64,000 bases of DNA from an uncultured Bacteroides sp. (GCA_900552645.1 USAN01000007.1:109106-173105), one strand, 5' to 3'; numbered from the stretch's first letter, positions 9,983-20,436 are shown. Numbers and translations: made by a program. The notes: generated by a model from the letters alone, not told the origin.

Positions 9983-10021
9983 ATGTGGAAATTTTAATTT
10001 CTAATGTGGAATTTTTTATCA
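9983..10021 (-). promoter_or_regulatory. direct repeat, probable activator site for SusC2
   Basis: Two copies beginning ATGTGGAA (plus-strand reading, at 9983 and 10004) are 21 bp apart and match at 14 of 18 positions. The first copy begins 19 nt beyond the -7 element. The same arrangement is found before GH105 and SusC1. Hybrid two-component regulators with AraC-type output domains bind direct repeats of this kind in Bacteroides. That regulator type is an inference here. Confidence 0.55.
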
Positions 10022-10196
10022 CTCAAGCAGCATTCACATGTAACACTATACATATCAGCGTATTACATAGGCGTTTTATGTGAAGGCAATATTTATCGAA
10101 CTTCTATTCAGGTAGATATATACTTCTAATATATATTTATTTAAGCCAGAAAAGTATATTTAAACAATATTATTAGACTAATGGAACGCCTGAAAA

Positions 10197-10243
10197 TAAA
10201 AAATGAAGGCGATCATTTTTTTATTGACCGCCTTCATTTTTTA
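10197..10243 (-). terminator. hairpin at the end of the PL10 gene
   Basis: Arms 10197-10211 and 10229-10243 are perfect over 15 bp with G/C-rich tops and A/T tails. It overlaps the stop codon of the pectate lyase gene and closes the transcript before SusC2, which has its own promoter. Confidence 0.8.
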
Positions 10244-11335
10244 TTTGTTCTCCTCTATTCTCCGCTTCCACTTAGCATATTCAGATAAAACTTCACTACC
10301 ACTTGAGTTATACCAACTATAACCGTTCCTACGCTCATAACCTATCTCGGATATATCATACTTCTTTATCCCGTCACGATCCGAAAAAAACGGGCGATTA
10401 GTTTCCAGTTCGTAGAACCGTGCCCACAATGTGGGACAAGAGTCACATTTTACCATTTTGAAATCTTTCTTACCGTCAGAATTAGTAAAAGATTCCTTTT
10501 GCAAACCATCTATTTTGACGTTTTTAAACCATTCTATCGCACATTCTACCGATTTTATCACTCTTTTAGAAGGGTTGGGCAACGACATTAATAAAAGAAC
10601 AATCTCATCCGATTCGGCTCCGCTTAATGACGGAAGTTCATAAGCACGTGCCTTGCACGGCTTCAATGTATTTTTATCATGCTGTGCACACCACACTGTA
10701 AGAACTCCATTCTGCATTACTTGTGTATTTAGAATACATTCTATTCCATTATTAAAAGCAGCCTTAGCCTTCTCTTTTAACGATTCTGGAATAAATTCGA
10801 ACGGAGTCTTGCTTTCATATATATCACGCAACTGCAACATTACATTCACCATCGCATTATCATTATATGTTATCTGAGTATAATAACCGGTAGGGCGAGG
10901 ATAGAATTGAGGCCAACCACCATTGTCATACTGTGCCTTCAACAAATACTTTATTCCTTCTATTGCCGATTCCTTGTAATCGTTTTTATGTGTAGCATTA
11001 TACATATTGGCCATATATCTTATTTCTACAGTAGTAGCATTATTGTCAATTGTACTTTCATTTACATCGTTCTTATGAGTTAGGATTTCCCTCTTTTCCT
11101 CTTCTGTCAACTTAGCCGGGAAATATATATTCTTAGGCCAACCACCAGTTGTCTGCTGGTAAAGCATTATGTTATTGGCAATACGCTCTGCTTCTGGAGT
11201 ATTATAGAATTCAGAAGTAAACTTTCTTGCTTCTCTCTGCCAATTCTTATAAATCATCTTATTATCCTGACCATTTACTGTTATATTAGTCATTGAAACT
11301 AGTAACAATAATGTTATGAAAAACTTATTGCCCAT
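10241..11335 (-). CDS. pelA: PL10-family pectate lyase
   Basis: This 364-residue secreted enzyme (signal peptide in the first 22 residues) cleaves homogalacturonan by beta-elimination. PL10 features are visible in order: QQTTGGWPKNIYFP near residue 60, NESTIDNNATTVEIRYMA, YDNGGWPQFYPRPTGYY around 137, ITYNDNAMVNVM, and the strongly conserved CAQHDKNTLKP...RAYELPSLSGAESDEIV region near 220-247, which holds the catalytic arginine in this family. Length is normal for a single-domain PL10. It lies 138 nt after the beta-helix lipoprotein gene, with a strong hairpin between and no clear promoter of its own, so it is probably expressed by read-through. Confidence 0.9.
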   Translation of the reverse strand: MGNKFFITLLLLVSMTNITVNGQDNKMIYKNWQREARKFTSEFYNTPEAERIANNIMLYQQTTGGWPKNIYFPAKLTEEEKREILTHKNDVNESTIDNNATTVEIRYMANMYNATHKNDYKESAIEGIKYLLKAQYDNGGWPQFYPRPTGYYTQITYNDNAMVNVMLQLRDIYESKTPFEFIPESLKEKAKAAFNNGIECILNTQVMQNGVLTVWCAQHDKNTLKPCKARAYELPSLSGAESDEIVLLLMSLPNPSKRVIKSVECAIEWFKNVKIDGLQKESFTNSDGKKDFKMVKCDSCPTLWARFYELETNRPFFSDRDGIKKYDISEIGYERRNGYSWYNSSGSEVLSEYAKWKRRIEENK

Positions 11336-11369
11336 ATCATTTAGTATTTAATTAATTCCTATTTAGTTA

Positions 11370-11412
11370 GACAAAGGGTTGTAGCCATAATATTATGGTA
11401 CAACCCCTTGTC
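11370..11412 (-). terminator. near-perfect 43-nt palindrome after the SusC1 operon
   Basis: The sequence is almost fully self-complementary (GACAAAGGGTTGTA at the left, complement at the right with two mismatches in the whole stem). It lies between the beta-helix lipoprotein gene and the pectate lyase gene and would end or attenuate the SusC1-SusD1 transcript. Confidence 0.72.
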
Positions 11413-11473
11413 CTTTATTTTTTATAATTCATTTTTAATGTTTATATCAATAATACATTTTTAAAAATATATA

Positions 11474-13780
11474 CTATTTAGACCCTTCGCGCCATTTTGA
11501 AGCACCTATTCCCAATTGATATATCTTAGAGCTTGTAACCTTACTTGTCTGTTGATAATACAAGTTAGCTCCATGTTCACCACCTGTTCCATCAATAGCA
11601 TCGGCCCTATGCATATATTGATCACTATTTGTAGCTGCTTTGTGAGGAGGATTAGGACTAACCATTAACTCGGCAGGTGAAATATCATCTACCAATACCT
11701 CTAATGTACCATTCAAAGTGGCAGCTTCTTTACTTACAAGAGTTCCAAAGTTGTTCTTTGTTGCAGTCCATGCATTAGTACTGAATATCTGACCATTTGT
11801 AAGGAATGTATTAGTTGAGTAATTATTCTCAAAATTCAATGTAATATGAGCTGCAGTACCATCGGGCATAGTCATAGTATTACGTATATCTGCTCCAGCC
11901 ATTACCATATTACGTGCATCACCATCCTGCCTAGTAATAATTATAAGGTTCTTCTTTACAGTATATACACTGCCATCTGGTATATTACGCATATTGAAGA
12001 TATTTCCTGAAGCACGAGTATTCCAATTAACCAGAGTATTATTTTCAAATGTAATGTTCCAAGCTCCACCTTTCCAGTTACTCTGACTAGTTTCATTGAA
12101 GAAAGATGGGAATGGAGAATCAAAGAATGTATTGTCACGGACAATGAAATTCTTGTAAAGATTTGAATTTGCATTATTTCCAGATCCTGCAATCCAAGGG
12201 TATCCTCCTGCACCATTGCTGTAATAACCACAGTTATAGAATTGATTTCCCTCTATTAATACATTATCCCAAATTTTGTAATTAGGTCCCTGTTCACGAA
12301 TAAAACCACGAACAAGGCGATTGAATGTACAATTCTTGACAACAAAGTTCTCAAGGCGTACAGCCATACCATTAGAATACATATTTATAAAGTAGTTACC
12401 TGTTGCGCCACCAAGACCAGCCATTTGATCTCCATATGTACGAGCCAATGGACAGTCAAAGTCAATATCTTCAAACTCGAGCATCTTCATGTAAATCTCA
12501 CCACCTTCTCCCGCCTGTGGCTGACGGCCGAACATAAGATTCATTGAATTTACGTTAGTACCTGTTACACTCAAACCACCAAGAAGTACCTTGGCACGCT
12601 TACCGGCTTTAACATCATCAGGATTTGTACGCAACACGAAGCCCTTACAAGTTGTAAGGTTATTGAACATACAGTAAGTTTTTCCTCCTTCAAGATAATA
12701 AGTCTGACCTTCGGCAAGATTTACATCCGAAATAAAGTCTGTAAGAATGAAGTCTATACGCATTGCATTATATTTTACTGCAGCTTCATGCTGAACCATT
12801 GCTGCATCGTATGCCTCCTGAGTTTCAAAATAGTCACGACTTGGAGGTGTCATATCATGTTTAATCAAGATAGGTTCTCCAGGTTCACCATCCGAACGTG
12901 CCGAGCATGTATTATAATATGCATCCCATTTTACCTTAATATTTTCATTACGTACATTTATAACGTAAACAGAGTTCTTCTGAAGACCATCAATGTCAAC
13001 ATATCCTTTTTCAAAGTCTTCTTCAGTAATTCTATACTTTACCCATTTCTCGCCAACAGTAGATAATGGATTATTTGGCGATGGCTGAACTTCAAGCCAC
13101 TGATAAACGAAGTTATCATTGCCATCTATTTCAAATTTTTCACGATAAACTTCCTTATCTTCGACAGATATTCCATCTGATACTACACTAAACTTGCGGT
13201 TTAACATAACACGCATTGTAGTCTCGGTAGTTTTAGATCCATCTACATAAACACAAAAAGGAGTCGCATATCGATCAGCTGTAATAATTCCAATATATTC
13301 TGCCCACTGACGACCATCGCCATGCCCATACCATTTAGAAGCATGCGAAAAGTCAGTAACATTATCATCTTTATTAGACAATACGCGAATTGCAAAACGA
13401 AAATCTGTAGAGTATTGCTGATTCTTTATAACCATATCAAGCACATTAGGACCAACTATAGTATCAAGTAATAAAAGTCCATTTTCAGCAGATGATCCCC
13501 ATGCATCAGCTCCGCCTGATACATTAGGCTGAAGAGCCTGTCGAATCTGAAAACCGGCACAATCTTTTACACCATACCAATATAGATGGATATCATTACC
13601 ATTTGGGCCTTCTGCCTTACAGTTGTAGGCATAGTCATCTCCCTTTCCTCTGTTGTTGTCGCAAATGAACATAGTCATCCATTCTCTGTCTGTTCCAGCT
13701 GCAATCTTATCATCATCAGAGCATGAACTGAAAGAGAAAGCCGACAGTAACATAAGTGTATATAAAAAATAATTCTTCAT
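11474..13780 (-). CDS. surface lipoprotein with beta-helix, SusE-position glycan-binding protein
   Basis: The protein has about 768 residues. The start at 13780 gives MKNYFLYTLMLLSAFSFSSC with Cys20 as the lipidation site, and ATG 13786 is the alternative. The N-terminal half (about 30-310) looks like fibronectin-type repeats. The C-terminal half (about 340-770) is a right-handed beta-helix rich in asparagine ladders (FVVKNCTFNRLVRGF, VLIEGNQFYNCGYY, FIVRDNTFFDSPF), in the style of the DUF4957/DUF5123 proteins of pectin loci. It follows SusD1 by 18 nt, the usual place for an extra surface glycan-binding protein. A lyase-like activity cannot be ruled out, but no known catalytic motif is seen. 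Confidence 0.75.
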   Translation of the reverse strand: MKNYFLYTLMLLSAFSFSSCSDDDKIAAGTDREWMTMFICDNNRGKGDDYAYNCKAEGPNGNDIHLYWYGVKDCAGFQIRQALQPNVSGGADAWGSSAENGLLLLDTIVGPNVLDMVIKNQQYSTDFRFAIRVLSNKDDNVTDFSHASKWYGHGDGRQWAEYIGIITADRYATPFCVYVDGSKTTETTMRVMLNRKFSVVSDGISVEDKEVYREKFEIDGNDNFVYQWLEVQPSPNNPLSTVGEKWVKYRITEEDFEKGYVDIDGLQKNSVYVINVRNENIKVKWDAYYNTCSARSDGEPGEPILIKHDMTPPSRDYFETQEAYDAAMVQHEAAVKYNAMRIDFILTDFISDVNLAEGQTYYLEGGKTYCMFNNLTTCKGFVLRTNPDDVKAGKRAKVLLGGLSVTGTNVNSMNLMFGRQPQAGEGGEIYMKMLEFEDIDFDCPLARTYGDQMAGLGGATGNYFINMYSNGMAVRLENFVVKNCTFNRLVRGFIREQGPNYKIWDNVLIEGNQFYNCGYYSNGAGGYPWIAGSGNNANSNLYKNFIVRDNTFFDSPFPSFFNETSQSNWKGGAWNITFENNTLVNWNTRASGNIFNMRNIPDGSVYTVKKNLIIITRQDGDARNMVMAGADIRNTMTMPDGTAAHITLNFENNYSTNTFLTNGQIFSTNAWTATKNNFGTLVSKEAATLNGTLEVLVDDISPAELMVSPNPPHKAATNSDQYMHRADAIDGTGGEHGANLYYQQTSKVTSSKIYQLGIGASKWREGSK

Positions 13781-13798
13781 AATCATTTACTTAATTAA

Positions 13799-15838
13799 TT
13801 ATTTATAACCATAATAGTTCTTATATGCTCCTGCCGAACGCTGTATAGCAGCATTTGGATAAGGTAAAATATAACGTACCGGTGGTAATGAACCTACAGC
13901 AGGTACTGTGTTACCTTCAAGCATTGTTTCAATACCATCTTTTATTATTATTATATTTCCATTATCATTATAACGTATGTAACCGTAGAAAGAGTATCGG
14001 CACTGATTTGTTGGCATACCATCATTACTCCATTGATATAAAGATGCAGTCTGCCAAGTTTTGCCATCAATAGCAGTGAGAGCAGTAGCAGGCTGACTAG
14101 TCTGCTTGTAAGGATTATAGATATATAATATATCCATTGTTTTATTTGGATAAGGATAACCATAAACCTGACTTGGAGCTACTTTCCATTCGGCTGTTTG
14201 TGGGAGTACATGGTAATACATATATTCAGGCAGATTTTCGAGATAATAGCTTCCGTCATATTCGGCAATATCATCTTCAAATCCTGTGTATGCACCTGCA
14301 TTACTCATAGCAGTAGAAAGATAACGCAAGAAACTGTATACAATTTCCTGACCGTAAAGATTTGTACGGACTAAATCTCTCCAGCGAGAATTTTCGCCTG
14401 CAAATTCCCATTTACGTTCATTTAGAATTGCCTTCAAGAAGCTTTCCTTAGATGTTGCTGCATTAGAGATGTAGTTGGTAACTACTGTTTGGTCATCAAA
14501 TGCACGTGCATGTACTTGTCTAAGCGACTCTTGAGCTTGAGCTGTAGGACCTTCTAGTTCGTTTATTGCTTCAGCATTCATAAGCAACACATCGGCGTAA
14601 CGCATATAAGGGTAGTTTATACCCGTAGAACCACTACTTATATTAACGAACTGACCTGCATTAGACCATAGTTTCGACCATTTATTATTATGTACTGTAT
14701 AATCGGCGCGTATTAAACAAGAATCCTGTGTTATATTGCCAGTACCATTACCATAATACCATAATCCATTCAAGAAATCACGACGCTTATCATTCTCATC
14801 AAATGAATAACGGTAAAAAGCACTTAATCGAGCACCACCATTAGAAGAGCCCCAAACATTCTTACCTAATGTTTTACCTTCATTCGCTGTAGAAGTTGGT
14901 CCCTGAAGATAACCTACATTACCTGTAGATTCTTTTGCAAATGGAATTTCGAATATAGGATCACCTTTACTTATAAGTTCAAAATTGCTTTCCTTTATAA
15001 ACACATCCGAGTAAGAGCTACCAAGTGAATGTGCATTAGAAGCAATTACCATATTAGTATATTCCTTTACAATATCATAATATTTTGTATAATCAGAAGG
15101 ACGACTCATAACTCCGTAACTGGTTGTGTTATCTTTATTAGGATGAAGTGAATAGCCACCTGCAGTTAAAGCTATACGAGCTATCAATGACCATGCATAT
15201 TCCTTAGAAGCACGTTCTACAGTGGTGGTGGCAGATGATGTCATTTTAGGAGCTATTTCCTTCAGATCTTCTATAAGTTTATTCTGAATTTCTTCCCTAT
15301 CCATTATAGGAATTACAAAACCGTCACCTAGCTGAGCAGCTGCCTCAAATGTAAATGGTACATCTCCAAACATTACGACCAAGTCGTGGTATACCATTGC
15401 ACGAATACATTTGGCCTCACCTAACATCTGCATAAGTTCACTGTCGTCTTCACTGTATAATGGGCTATTTTCTACACCATAGATAAAACGGTTTGCATCT
15501 TCAATAGCCTTATAAGAGGCAGACCAGTAATTATTAATTTCACCTCCTTGGTCATCACAGTCAAAGCGTGAATAGCTATTATGAGTAGCAGCATTTCCGC
15601 TATAAATATCCATATCGACATCACTATTAAGTATAAATGTCTTCTGATATAGATTCCCATATAAATTGCCATCCAAAATAGAGGCATAAACTCCATTTAG
15701 AGCACGATTAATTTCTGTCTTCTGTCCAAAGACAAAGTCTTCGCTATAACTTGATGGAGACTCTACATCGAGAAAGTCATTGCAAGATGACAAAAGTACA
15801 GTCGCCAAGCCTGTTATTAGAATATTCTTTAGTTTCAT
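13799..15838 (-). CDS. SusD-like outer-membrane glycan-binding lipoprotein (SusD1)
   Basis: This 679-residue RagB/SusD-family lipoprotein has the signal MKLKNILITGLATVLLSSC with Cys19. The mature start NDFLDVESPSSYSEDFVF is typical. GINYPYMRYADVLLMNAEAINEL near residue 400 and LNERKWEFAGENSRWRDLVR near 465 are classic SusD signatures. It follows SusC1 by 12 nt and forms the first of two receptor pairs in this locus. It differs clearly from SusD2, so the two pairs probably bind different pectin fragments. Confidence 0.93.
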   Translation of the reverse strand: MKLKNILITGLATVLLSSCNDFLDVESPSSYSEDFVFGQKTEINRALNGVYASILDGNLYGNLYQKTFILNSDVDMDIYSGNAATHNSYSRFDCDDQGGEINNYWSASYKAIEDANRFIYGVENSPLYSEDDSELMQMLGEAKCIRAMVYHDLVVMFGDVPFTFEAAAQLGDGFVIPIMDREEIQNKLIEDLKEIAPKMTSSATTTVERASKEYAWSLIARIALTAGGYSLHPNKDNTTSYGVMSRPSDYTKYYDIVKEYTNMVIASNAHSLGSSYSDVFIKESNFELISKGDPIFEIPFAKESTGNVGYLQGPTSTANEGKTLGKNVWGSSNGGARLSAFYRYSFDENDKRRDFLNGLWYYGNGTGNITQDSCLIRADYTVHNNKWSKLWSNAGQFVNISSGSTGINYPYMRYADVLLMNAEAINELEGPTAQAQESLRQVHARAFDDQTVVTNYISNAATSKESFLKAILNERKWEFAGENSRWRDLVRTNLYGQEIVYSFLRYLSTAMSNAGAYTGFEDDIAEYDGSYYLENLPEYMYYHVLPQTAEWKVAPSQVYGYPYPNKTMDILYIYNPYKQTSQPATALTAIDGKTWQTASLYQWSNDGMPTNQCRYSFYGYIRYNDNGNIIIIKDGIETMLEGNTVPAVGSLPPVRYILPYPNAAIQRSAGAYKNYYGYK

Positions 15839-15850
15839 GTTCTTTTAATT

Positions 15851-18800
15851 TTAGAATGTAATATTTGTACCAAATACAAAGTTACGGCTACGTGGGTAAC
15901 GATTATAATCCATACCGCAAGTCAAGCCAGTCTGTATATCTACTTCAGGATCATAACCAGAATATCCTGTTATGATAAACAGATTTGAAGCCGATACATA
16001 AAAACGTGCTTTAGATATTCCCCATTTAGAAGTCATATTCTGAGGAAGAGTATAACCTATAGTCAAATCCTGACAACGCAAGAAAGAACCATCTTCAATA
16101 AAATAAGAGTGTGTTATTTTCTTTGTTACATCAGTAGGATTCCACATAGAGTTTCCTTGGTTTAAATTACGATACTCGTCTACAGATCCATCAAGGAAAT
16201 ATGCTTTATACATACATTCTCCATCACCATCACGTGTATAACGCCATCCTGTATTTGCGAATTTCTGAAGTACATTATAAAACTTCTTTGAGTTACCTTC
16301 TGAAGAAGAAAGCTGATAAGCTGTAGCATTGTTAATATCAAAATCTAACATAAAATTGAAGTTCATTGCAAAATCGAAGTCTTTCCACTGTCCGTTAATA
16401 CCAAAACCACCCTGTATCTTAGGATTTGTATTACCAATTACAGTTCTATCATTCTCTGTTATATATCCATCACCATCCAAATCTTTAAACTTAATTTTGC
16501 CTGGAAGAGTTGCAATACCAGAATTTGAATTTCCCGATATTTGATTGATTACTGTTTTTGGATGTTCTACGCCGTTTTCGTCAACCAATGGAGCATCTTT
16601 TGAAGTTCCATTATCAGCAGCCAAAGATCCCCATGGTACTGCCTGAAGATTATTAGTCGGATCGAAATAGAATTCATCCATTGAATATAAACCATCATAA
16701 ACGAAACCATAAATCAATCCTACTTGGTCGCCTACTCTCAAACAATAGTCATTATAGCTAGATTTCCAACGATCGTTCTGGTCCCAAATTACATCATCAG
16801 TACCGTTAAGTTTGTCAACTTTCATTTTATTTGTACCTAATGATAGATTAGCTGATAATAGATAATCTCTGCCTCTTAATATATCACCTGAAATAGTTAA
16901 CTCGAAACCTTTATTAGTAACCTGACCTATATTTTGCATCTGACTTACATATCCTGTAGCCGATGGAATATCAGAACGATAAAGCAAATCTTTTGTTGTA
17001 TTCCAATAAAATTCAGGAGTAACAGTAAGACGACCATTAAATAAGGTAACATCGGCTGCTATATTACGTGTTAAAGTCGTTTCCCATTTAATATTCTTAT
17101 TAGCAAACTTATTTCCACCCTGATTACCATACCACTGTTCTCCAAACTGAGTAGCCTCACCAAAACCAGGACCACCGGTTGAATTTACTGAATATAAGTA
17201 TCTCCACATATCGTTATCAATTCGGTTATTACCAGCCAAACCTACTGCTACACGAAGTTTCAATTGTTCAAGCCATTCTGTATCTTTCAAGAAGTCTTCC
17301 TCAGATAGTACCCATGCACCAGATACTGATGGGAAATATCCCCACTGATTTCCCGGAGCGAACTTAGTCGACCCATCGGCACGCATTGTGGCAGACAAAA
17401 GATATTTATGTTCATAGTTATAACTTGCCTGTCCAAAGAAGGATGCCGTACGGTCTGGAGTAGAAAGTGAGGATGTAGATTGCTGAGGAGTACCGAATCC
17501 CATATTTGCCCATGCCTGATTAGCTTCGAAAGCACGAGGAAAATAACGGTTTTTCTGATAATTACTCTTCTTCTGATTATGATAAATTTCTTGACCTAAA
17601 AGAATAGAAAAGTTATGTTTATCTTTTAATGAAAAGCCATATGTAGCGGTATTAGTCCATATATATTTGAATGAACTTCCTTTTGAAACCATGGCAACGG
17701 GTTGATTATTGTTAGCTTGTCCTTCTCCTGTCAACGCACCAAAAAAGCGAAAAGTATCATCCCAATTTAAACCAAGAGTAGCTTCTGTACGAAGAGCTAG
17801 ACCTTTTATAGGTTTCCATTCCAAAGAGAAAGCATTAGTATAATTATAAGAATACTTTTTTTGCTGATTTATACTAATATCACTTTTAGGATTAGTATAA
17901 GTAAACAACTCTTCTTCATCTGGATCGGCATAAGAAGGATCTATATATCCAAACTCGCGCAAACCGTTAGTAGGACGGTAGCGAAGAACATCAATTATAC
18001 CACCAGTACCGATATTGTCACCTCCTGCACCCTCATCACGACGGAATGAGAATTTTGGATTAATCTGCAAGGTAAGATTCTTTGTTATATCAATAGCAGT
18101 CTTTATATTAAGATTAGTACGGCGAACTCCTGAACCAAGAATAATACCTTTGTCTTCACTTTGAGTCAACGAAGCAGTAAAACGCATTTTTTCAGTACCA
18201 CCTCCAATAGTGAAGTTGGTAGAATAGTTTATAGGATTTTCCCCCATCACTTCATCTTGCCAATCATGGGTAGGAAGTGTATTATACAAATCAAGATCCT
18301 GAGGATTACCAAAGTTTGCACGGAAGAATTTTGCATTGCTAGAACGGCTACCATTACATGCGGACCATTCATATTGATATCTAGCAAATTCTGCAGAATT
18401 CATCAAATCAAGCTTATTTGCAAGGTGACTTGTAGAAAGATTTGCATTGAAGCTAACCTGAACTTTACCTGCTTTTGCCGACTTAGTTGTTACTACAACA
18501 ACACCATTACCACCTTTGGCACCGTATATTGCAGTAATAGAAGCATCTTTCAACACATCGATTGATGCAATGTCTGTTGGAGGAATATCATTGATATTAT
18601 CCACCTGAAAACCATCAACAATATAAAGAGGCTCATTACTCTGAGTAACTGACGTACCCCCACGAACACGGATATTAATATCAGCACCCGGGGCACCATC
18701 TACAGTTGTTACCTGCACACCTGCAATTTTACCCTGCAATGCAACAGCAGCCGAGGTTACCGGTACTGCAGCAATCTTTAGTCCCGACACCGATCCTACA

Positions 18801-19183
18801 GAACCAGTCAAGTCTTTTCTGGCTTTACTACCATAACCTATTACCACGACTTCATCCAAGGCTTTTGTATCATCCTTAAGAACGATTTTCAGTGGTTTTC
18901 CTGCAGTTGCAGTAACTTCCTGAGTCTCCATACCAACAAAAGAAACTACTAATTTCTTTCCTGAAGCCGAAACTTTTATTGAGAAATTACCGTCAAAATC
19001 TGTAATTGCACCATTTGTTGTTTTACCTTTTTCTACAACGGCAGCACCAATTATAGGTTCACCAGCAGTATCAACTACTGTACCTTTAACAGTAAGACTT
19101 TGTGCAAAAGTTTTTGGAGGAGGCAATATCAGCATAACAGCCAATAAGCATAAAACCCACCACGCTTTTTCTGTGTGTTTCAT
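15851..19183 (-). CDS. SusC-like TonB-dependent outer-membrane transporter (SusC1)
   Basis: This 1110-residue protein has a signal peptide (about residues 1-27), a carboxypeptidase-D-like domain (LTVKGTVVDTAGEPIIGAAV), a TonB plug (INIRVRGGTSVTQSNEPLYIVDGF), and a barrel ending in FVFGTNITF. It transports glycans across the outer membrane with SusD1, the next gene. Its promoter lies about 225 nt upstream and shares repeats with the GH105 and SusC2 promoters. The long leader leaves room for post-transcriptional control. Confidence 0.94.
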   Translation of the reverse strand: MKHTEKAWWVLCLLAVMLILPPPKTFAQSLTVKGTVVDTAGEPIIGAAVVEKGKTTNGAITDFDGNFSIKVSASGKKLVVSFVGMETQEVTATAGKPLKIVLKDDTKALDEVVVIGYGSKARKDLTGSVGSVSGLKIAAVPVTSAAVALQGKIAGVQVTTVDGAPGADINIRVRGGTSVTQSNEPLYIVDGFQVDNINDIPPTDIASIDVLKDASITAIYGAKGGNGVVVVTTKSAKAGKVQVSFNANLSTSHLANKLDLMNSAEFARYQYEWSACNGSRSSNAKFFRANFGNPQDLDLYNTLPTHDWQDEVMGENPINYSTNFTIGGGTEKMRFTASLTQSEDKGIILGSGVRRTNLNIKTAIDITKNLTLQINPKFSFRRDEGAGGDNIGTGGIIDVLRYRPTNGLREFGYIDPSYADPDEEELFTYTNPKSDISINQQKKYSYNYTNAFSLEWKPIKGLALRTEATLGLNWDDTFRFFGALTGEGQANNNQPVAMVSKGSSFKYIWTNTATYGFSLKDKHNFSILLGQEIYHNQKKSNYQKNRYFPRAFEANQAWANMGFGTPQQSTSSLSTPDRTASFFGQASYNYEHKYLLSATMRADGSTKFAPGNQWGYFPSVSGAWVLSEEDFLKDTEWLEQLKLRVAVGLAGNNRIDNDMWRYLYSVNSTGGPGFGEATQFGEQWYGNQGGNKFANKNIKWETTLTRNIAADVTLFNGRLTVTPEFYWNTTKDLLYRSDIPSATGYVSQMQNIGQVTNKGFELTISGDILRGRDYLLSANLSLGTNKMKVDKLNGTDDVIWDQNDRWKSSYNDYCLRVGDQVGLIYGFVYDGLYSMDEFYFDPTNNLQAVPWGSLAADNGTSKDAPLVDENGVEHPKTVINQISGNSNSGIATLPGKIKFKDLDGDGYITENDRTVIGNTNPKIQGGFGINGQWKDFDFAMNFNFMLDFDINNATAYQLSSSEGNSKKFYNVLQKFANTGWRYTRDGDGECMYKAYFLDGSVDEYRNLNQGNSMWNPTDVTKKITHSYFIEDGSFLRCQDLTIGYTLPQNMTSKWGISKARFYVSASNLFIITGYSGYDPEVDIQTGLTCGMDYNRYPRSRNFVFGTNITF

Positions 19184-19407
19184 AATTTAAATAATTAATA
19201 TTATTTGTTTTAAATGTATTGAAAATATTCTTCTTTATAAATAATACATAACTCACTGTTAATAAATTAATATATCATTTCATCTAAAGATGTTTTAAAT
19301 CAAACTCAAATCAAAATAGAGATTTCATAAAACTCTCATCGACTTTTATCAATGAGTTATAATATTCATTTCTCATATCAAACAAAATGTTAACAAAGTT
19401 TATTCGG

Positions 19408-19415
19408 CAAAATTA
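19408..19415 (-). promoter_or_regulatory. -7 promoter element of SusC1
   Basis: Minus-strand TAATTTTG matches TAnnTTTG. It is the only good match between the CE8 and SusC1 genes and implies a 5' leader of about 220 nt. No TTTG is seen at -33. Confidence 0.5.
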
Positions 19416-19434
19416 TTTTAAGCTCCATTTGCCT

Positions 19435-19473
19435 ATGGAGAAATATTAATATTTTAAGTGCATTTTATAACTT
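19435..19473 (-). promoter_or_regulatory. direct repeat, probable activator site for SusC1
   Basis: The 18 bases from 19435 match the SusC2 repeat at 14 of 18 positions and begin exactly 19 nt beyond the -7 element, as in the other two promoters. A weaker copy starts 21 bp on at 19456 (AAGTGCA). The position supports a common regulator more than the sequence match alone does. Confidence 0.45.
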
Positions 19474-19479
19474 AATTCT

Positions 19480-20427
19480 CTATTTAATGGGATTCCATTC
19501 ATTCTTAATAGAAAAAATATTATCCATGGTAAGTTCCTTTACTTCCTTCTTAGAAAGCTGCTTGCACCATGTGTGACGTGCATCTATCGTAGCGCCGTCT
19601 CCAAAATTGTTATACTCATAATATCGTGCAGTCTTTTCATTATCAGCTTTACCCCAATTGTGCCATCCTGATGGCTGTATAAATTTTCCTAATTCACACT
19701 CCATAAAAAGAGTATATGCATAAGGGCGCCAAGGACGACCCAGATATACCTTATCAACTCCGTCGGCTGCAGTAATTTTACATTTTCTGAATATATAACC
19801 ATATTTTATCTCCTTTGGAGTAGAAGCAGCAGTTATGTATGAGTTTCTCTTGCAATGTATAATACAATCGTCAAACAAGGCCGTAGAAGGGCCGAATATA
19901 AAATCAGTAGTTCCTTCAATATAACAATCTTTAAAATAAAGACGAGTATAAGGATTTCCTGTATAGATTGTATCCTGATTTCCAAGAAAACGACAATTCA
20001 AGAATTTCAATCTATCACCTTCTGTATGAAGAGATACTGCCTGACCCATCTGAGGGGCATTATTCTCTATCGTTATATTCTTAAAAGTAATCCCATTACC
20101 TTCAACTTTTACGGTATAAGTTCTAAAAGTGCCCATTTTATCGATATTGGCATGATCATCATAAGTAATAATAGTATTATCTCTATCTTCTCCTACAATT
20201 TCTATATTTTCAAGCCATGATGGAATTATCAGTTTCTCCTTATATATACCTTTCTTCACAAATATAGTTACGGTATAATCCATAAAAGCCCGTGCACTTT
20301 CTACTGCTTCCTGAACATTCCTAAATTTCCCTGTTCCATCACGCGCTACTACTATAGTATCCTGTTTCTGACCAAATGCATGAATGCAACAAGATGCAAC
20401 AAAAAAAAGCAACAATATCTTCTTCAT
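19480..20427 (-). CDS. CE8 pectin methylesterase
   Basis: This 315-residue secreted enzyme (signal peptide MKKILLLFFVASCCIHAFG) removes methyl esters from galacturonic acid in pectin. All the family blocks are present in order: GIYKEKL near residue 60, QAVSLHTEGDR near 129, GNQDTIYTG with the catalytic Asp, TTDFIFGPSTALFD with the second catalytic Asp, and YLGRPWRPYAYTLF with the substrate-binding Arg and Trp. Length is that of a single-domain CE8. It begins 9 nt after the GH105 stop, so the two are co-transcribed. De-esterification would prepare pectin for the PL10 lyase. Confidence 0.95.
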   Translation of the reverse strand: MKKILLLFFVASCCIHAFGQKQDTIVVARDGTGKFRNVQEAVESARAFMDYTVTIFVKKGIYKEKLIIPSWLENIEIVGEDRDNTIITYDDHANIDKMGTFRTYTVKVEGNGITFKNITIENNAPQMGQAVSLHTEGDRLKFLNCRFLGNQDTIYTGNPYTRLYFKDCYIEGTTDFIFGPSTALFDDCIIHCKRNSYITAASTPKEIKYGYIFRKCKITAADGVDKVYLGRPWRPYAYTLFMECELGKFIQPSGWHNWGKADNEKTARYYEYNNFGDGATIDARHTWCKQLSKKEVKELTMDNIFSIKNEWNPIK

Positions 20428-20436
20428 ATATTCTTA

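Noticed and set aside
18161..18565. Plus-strand ORF of 134 residues
   Set aside because: It is antisense to the conserved plug region of SusC1 and has no independent coding sign.
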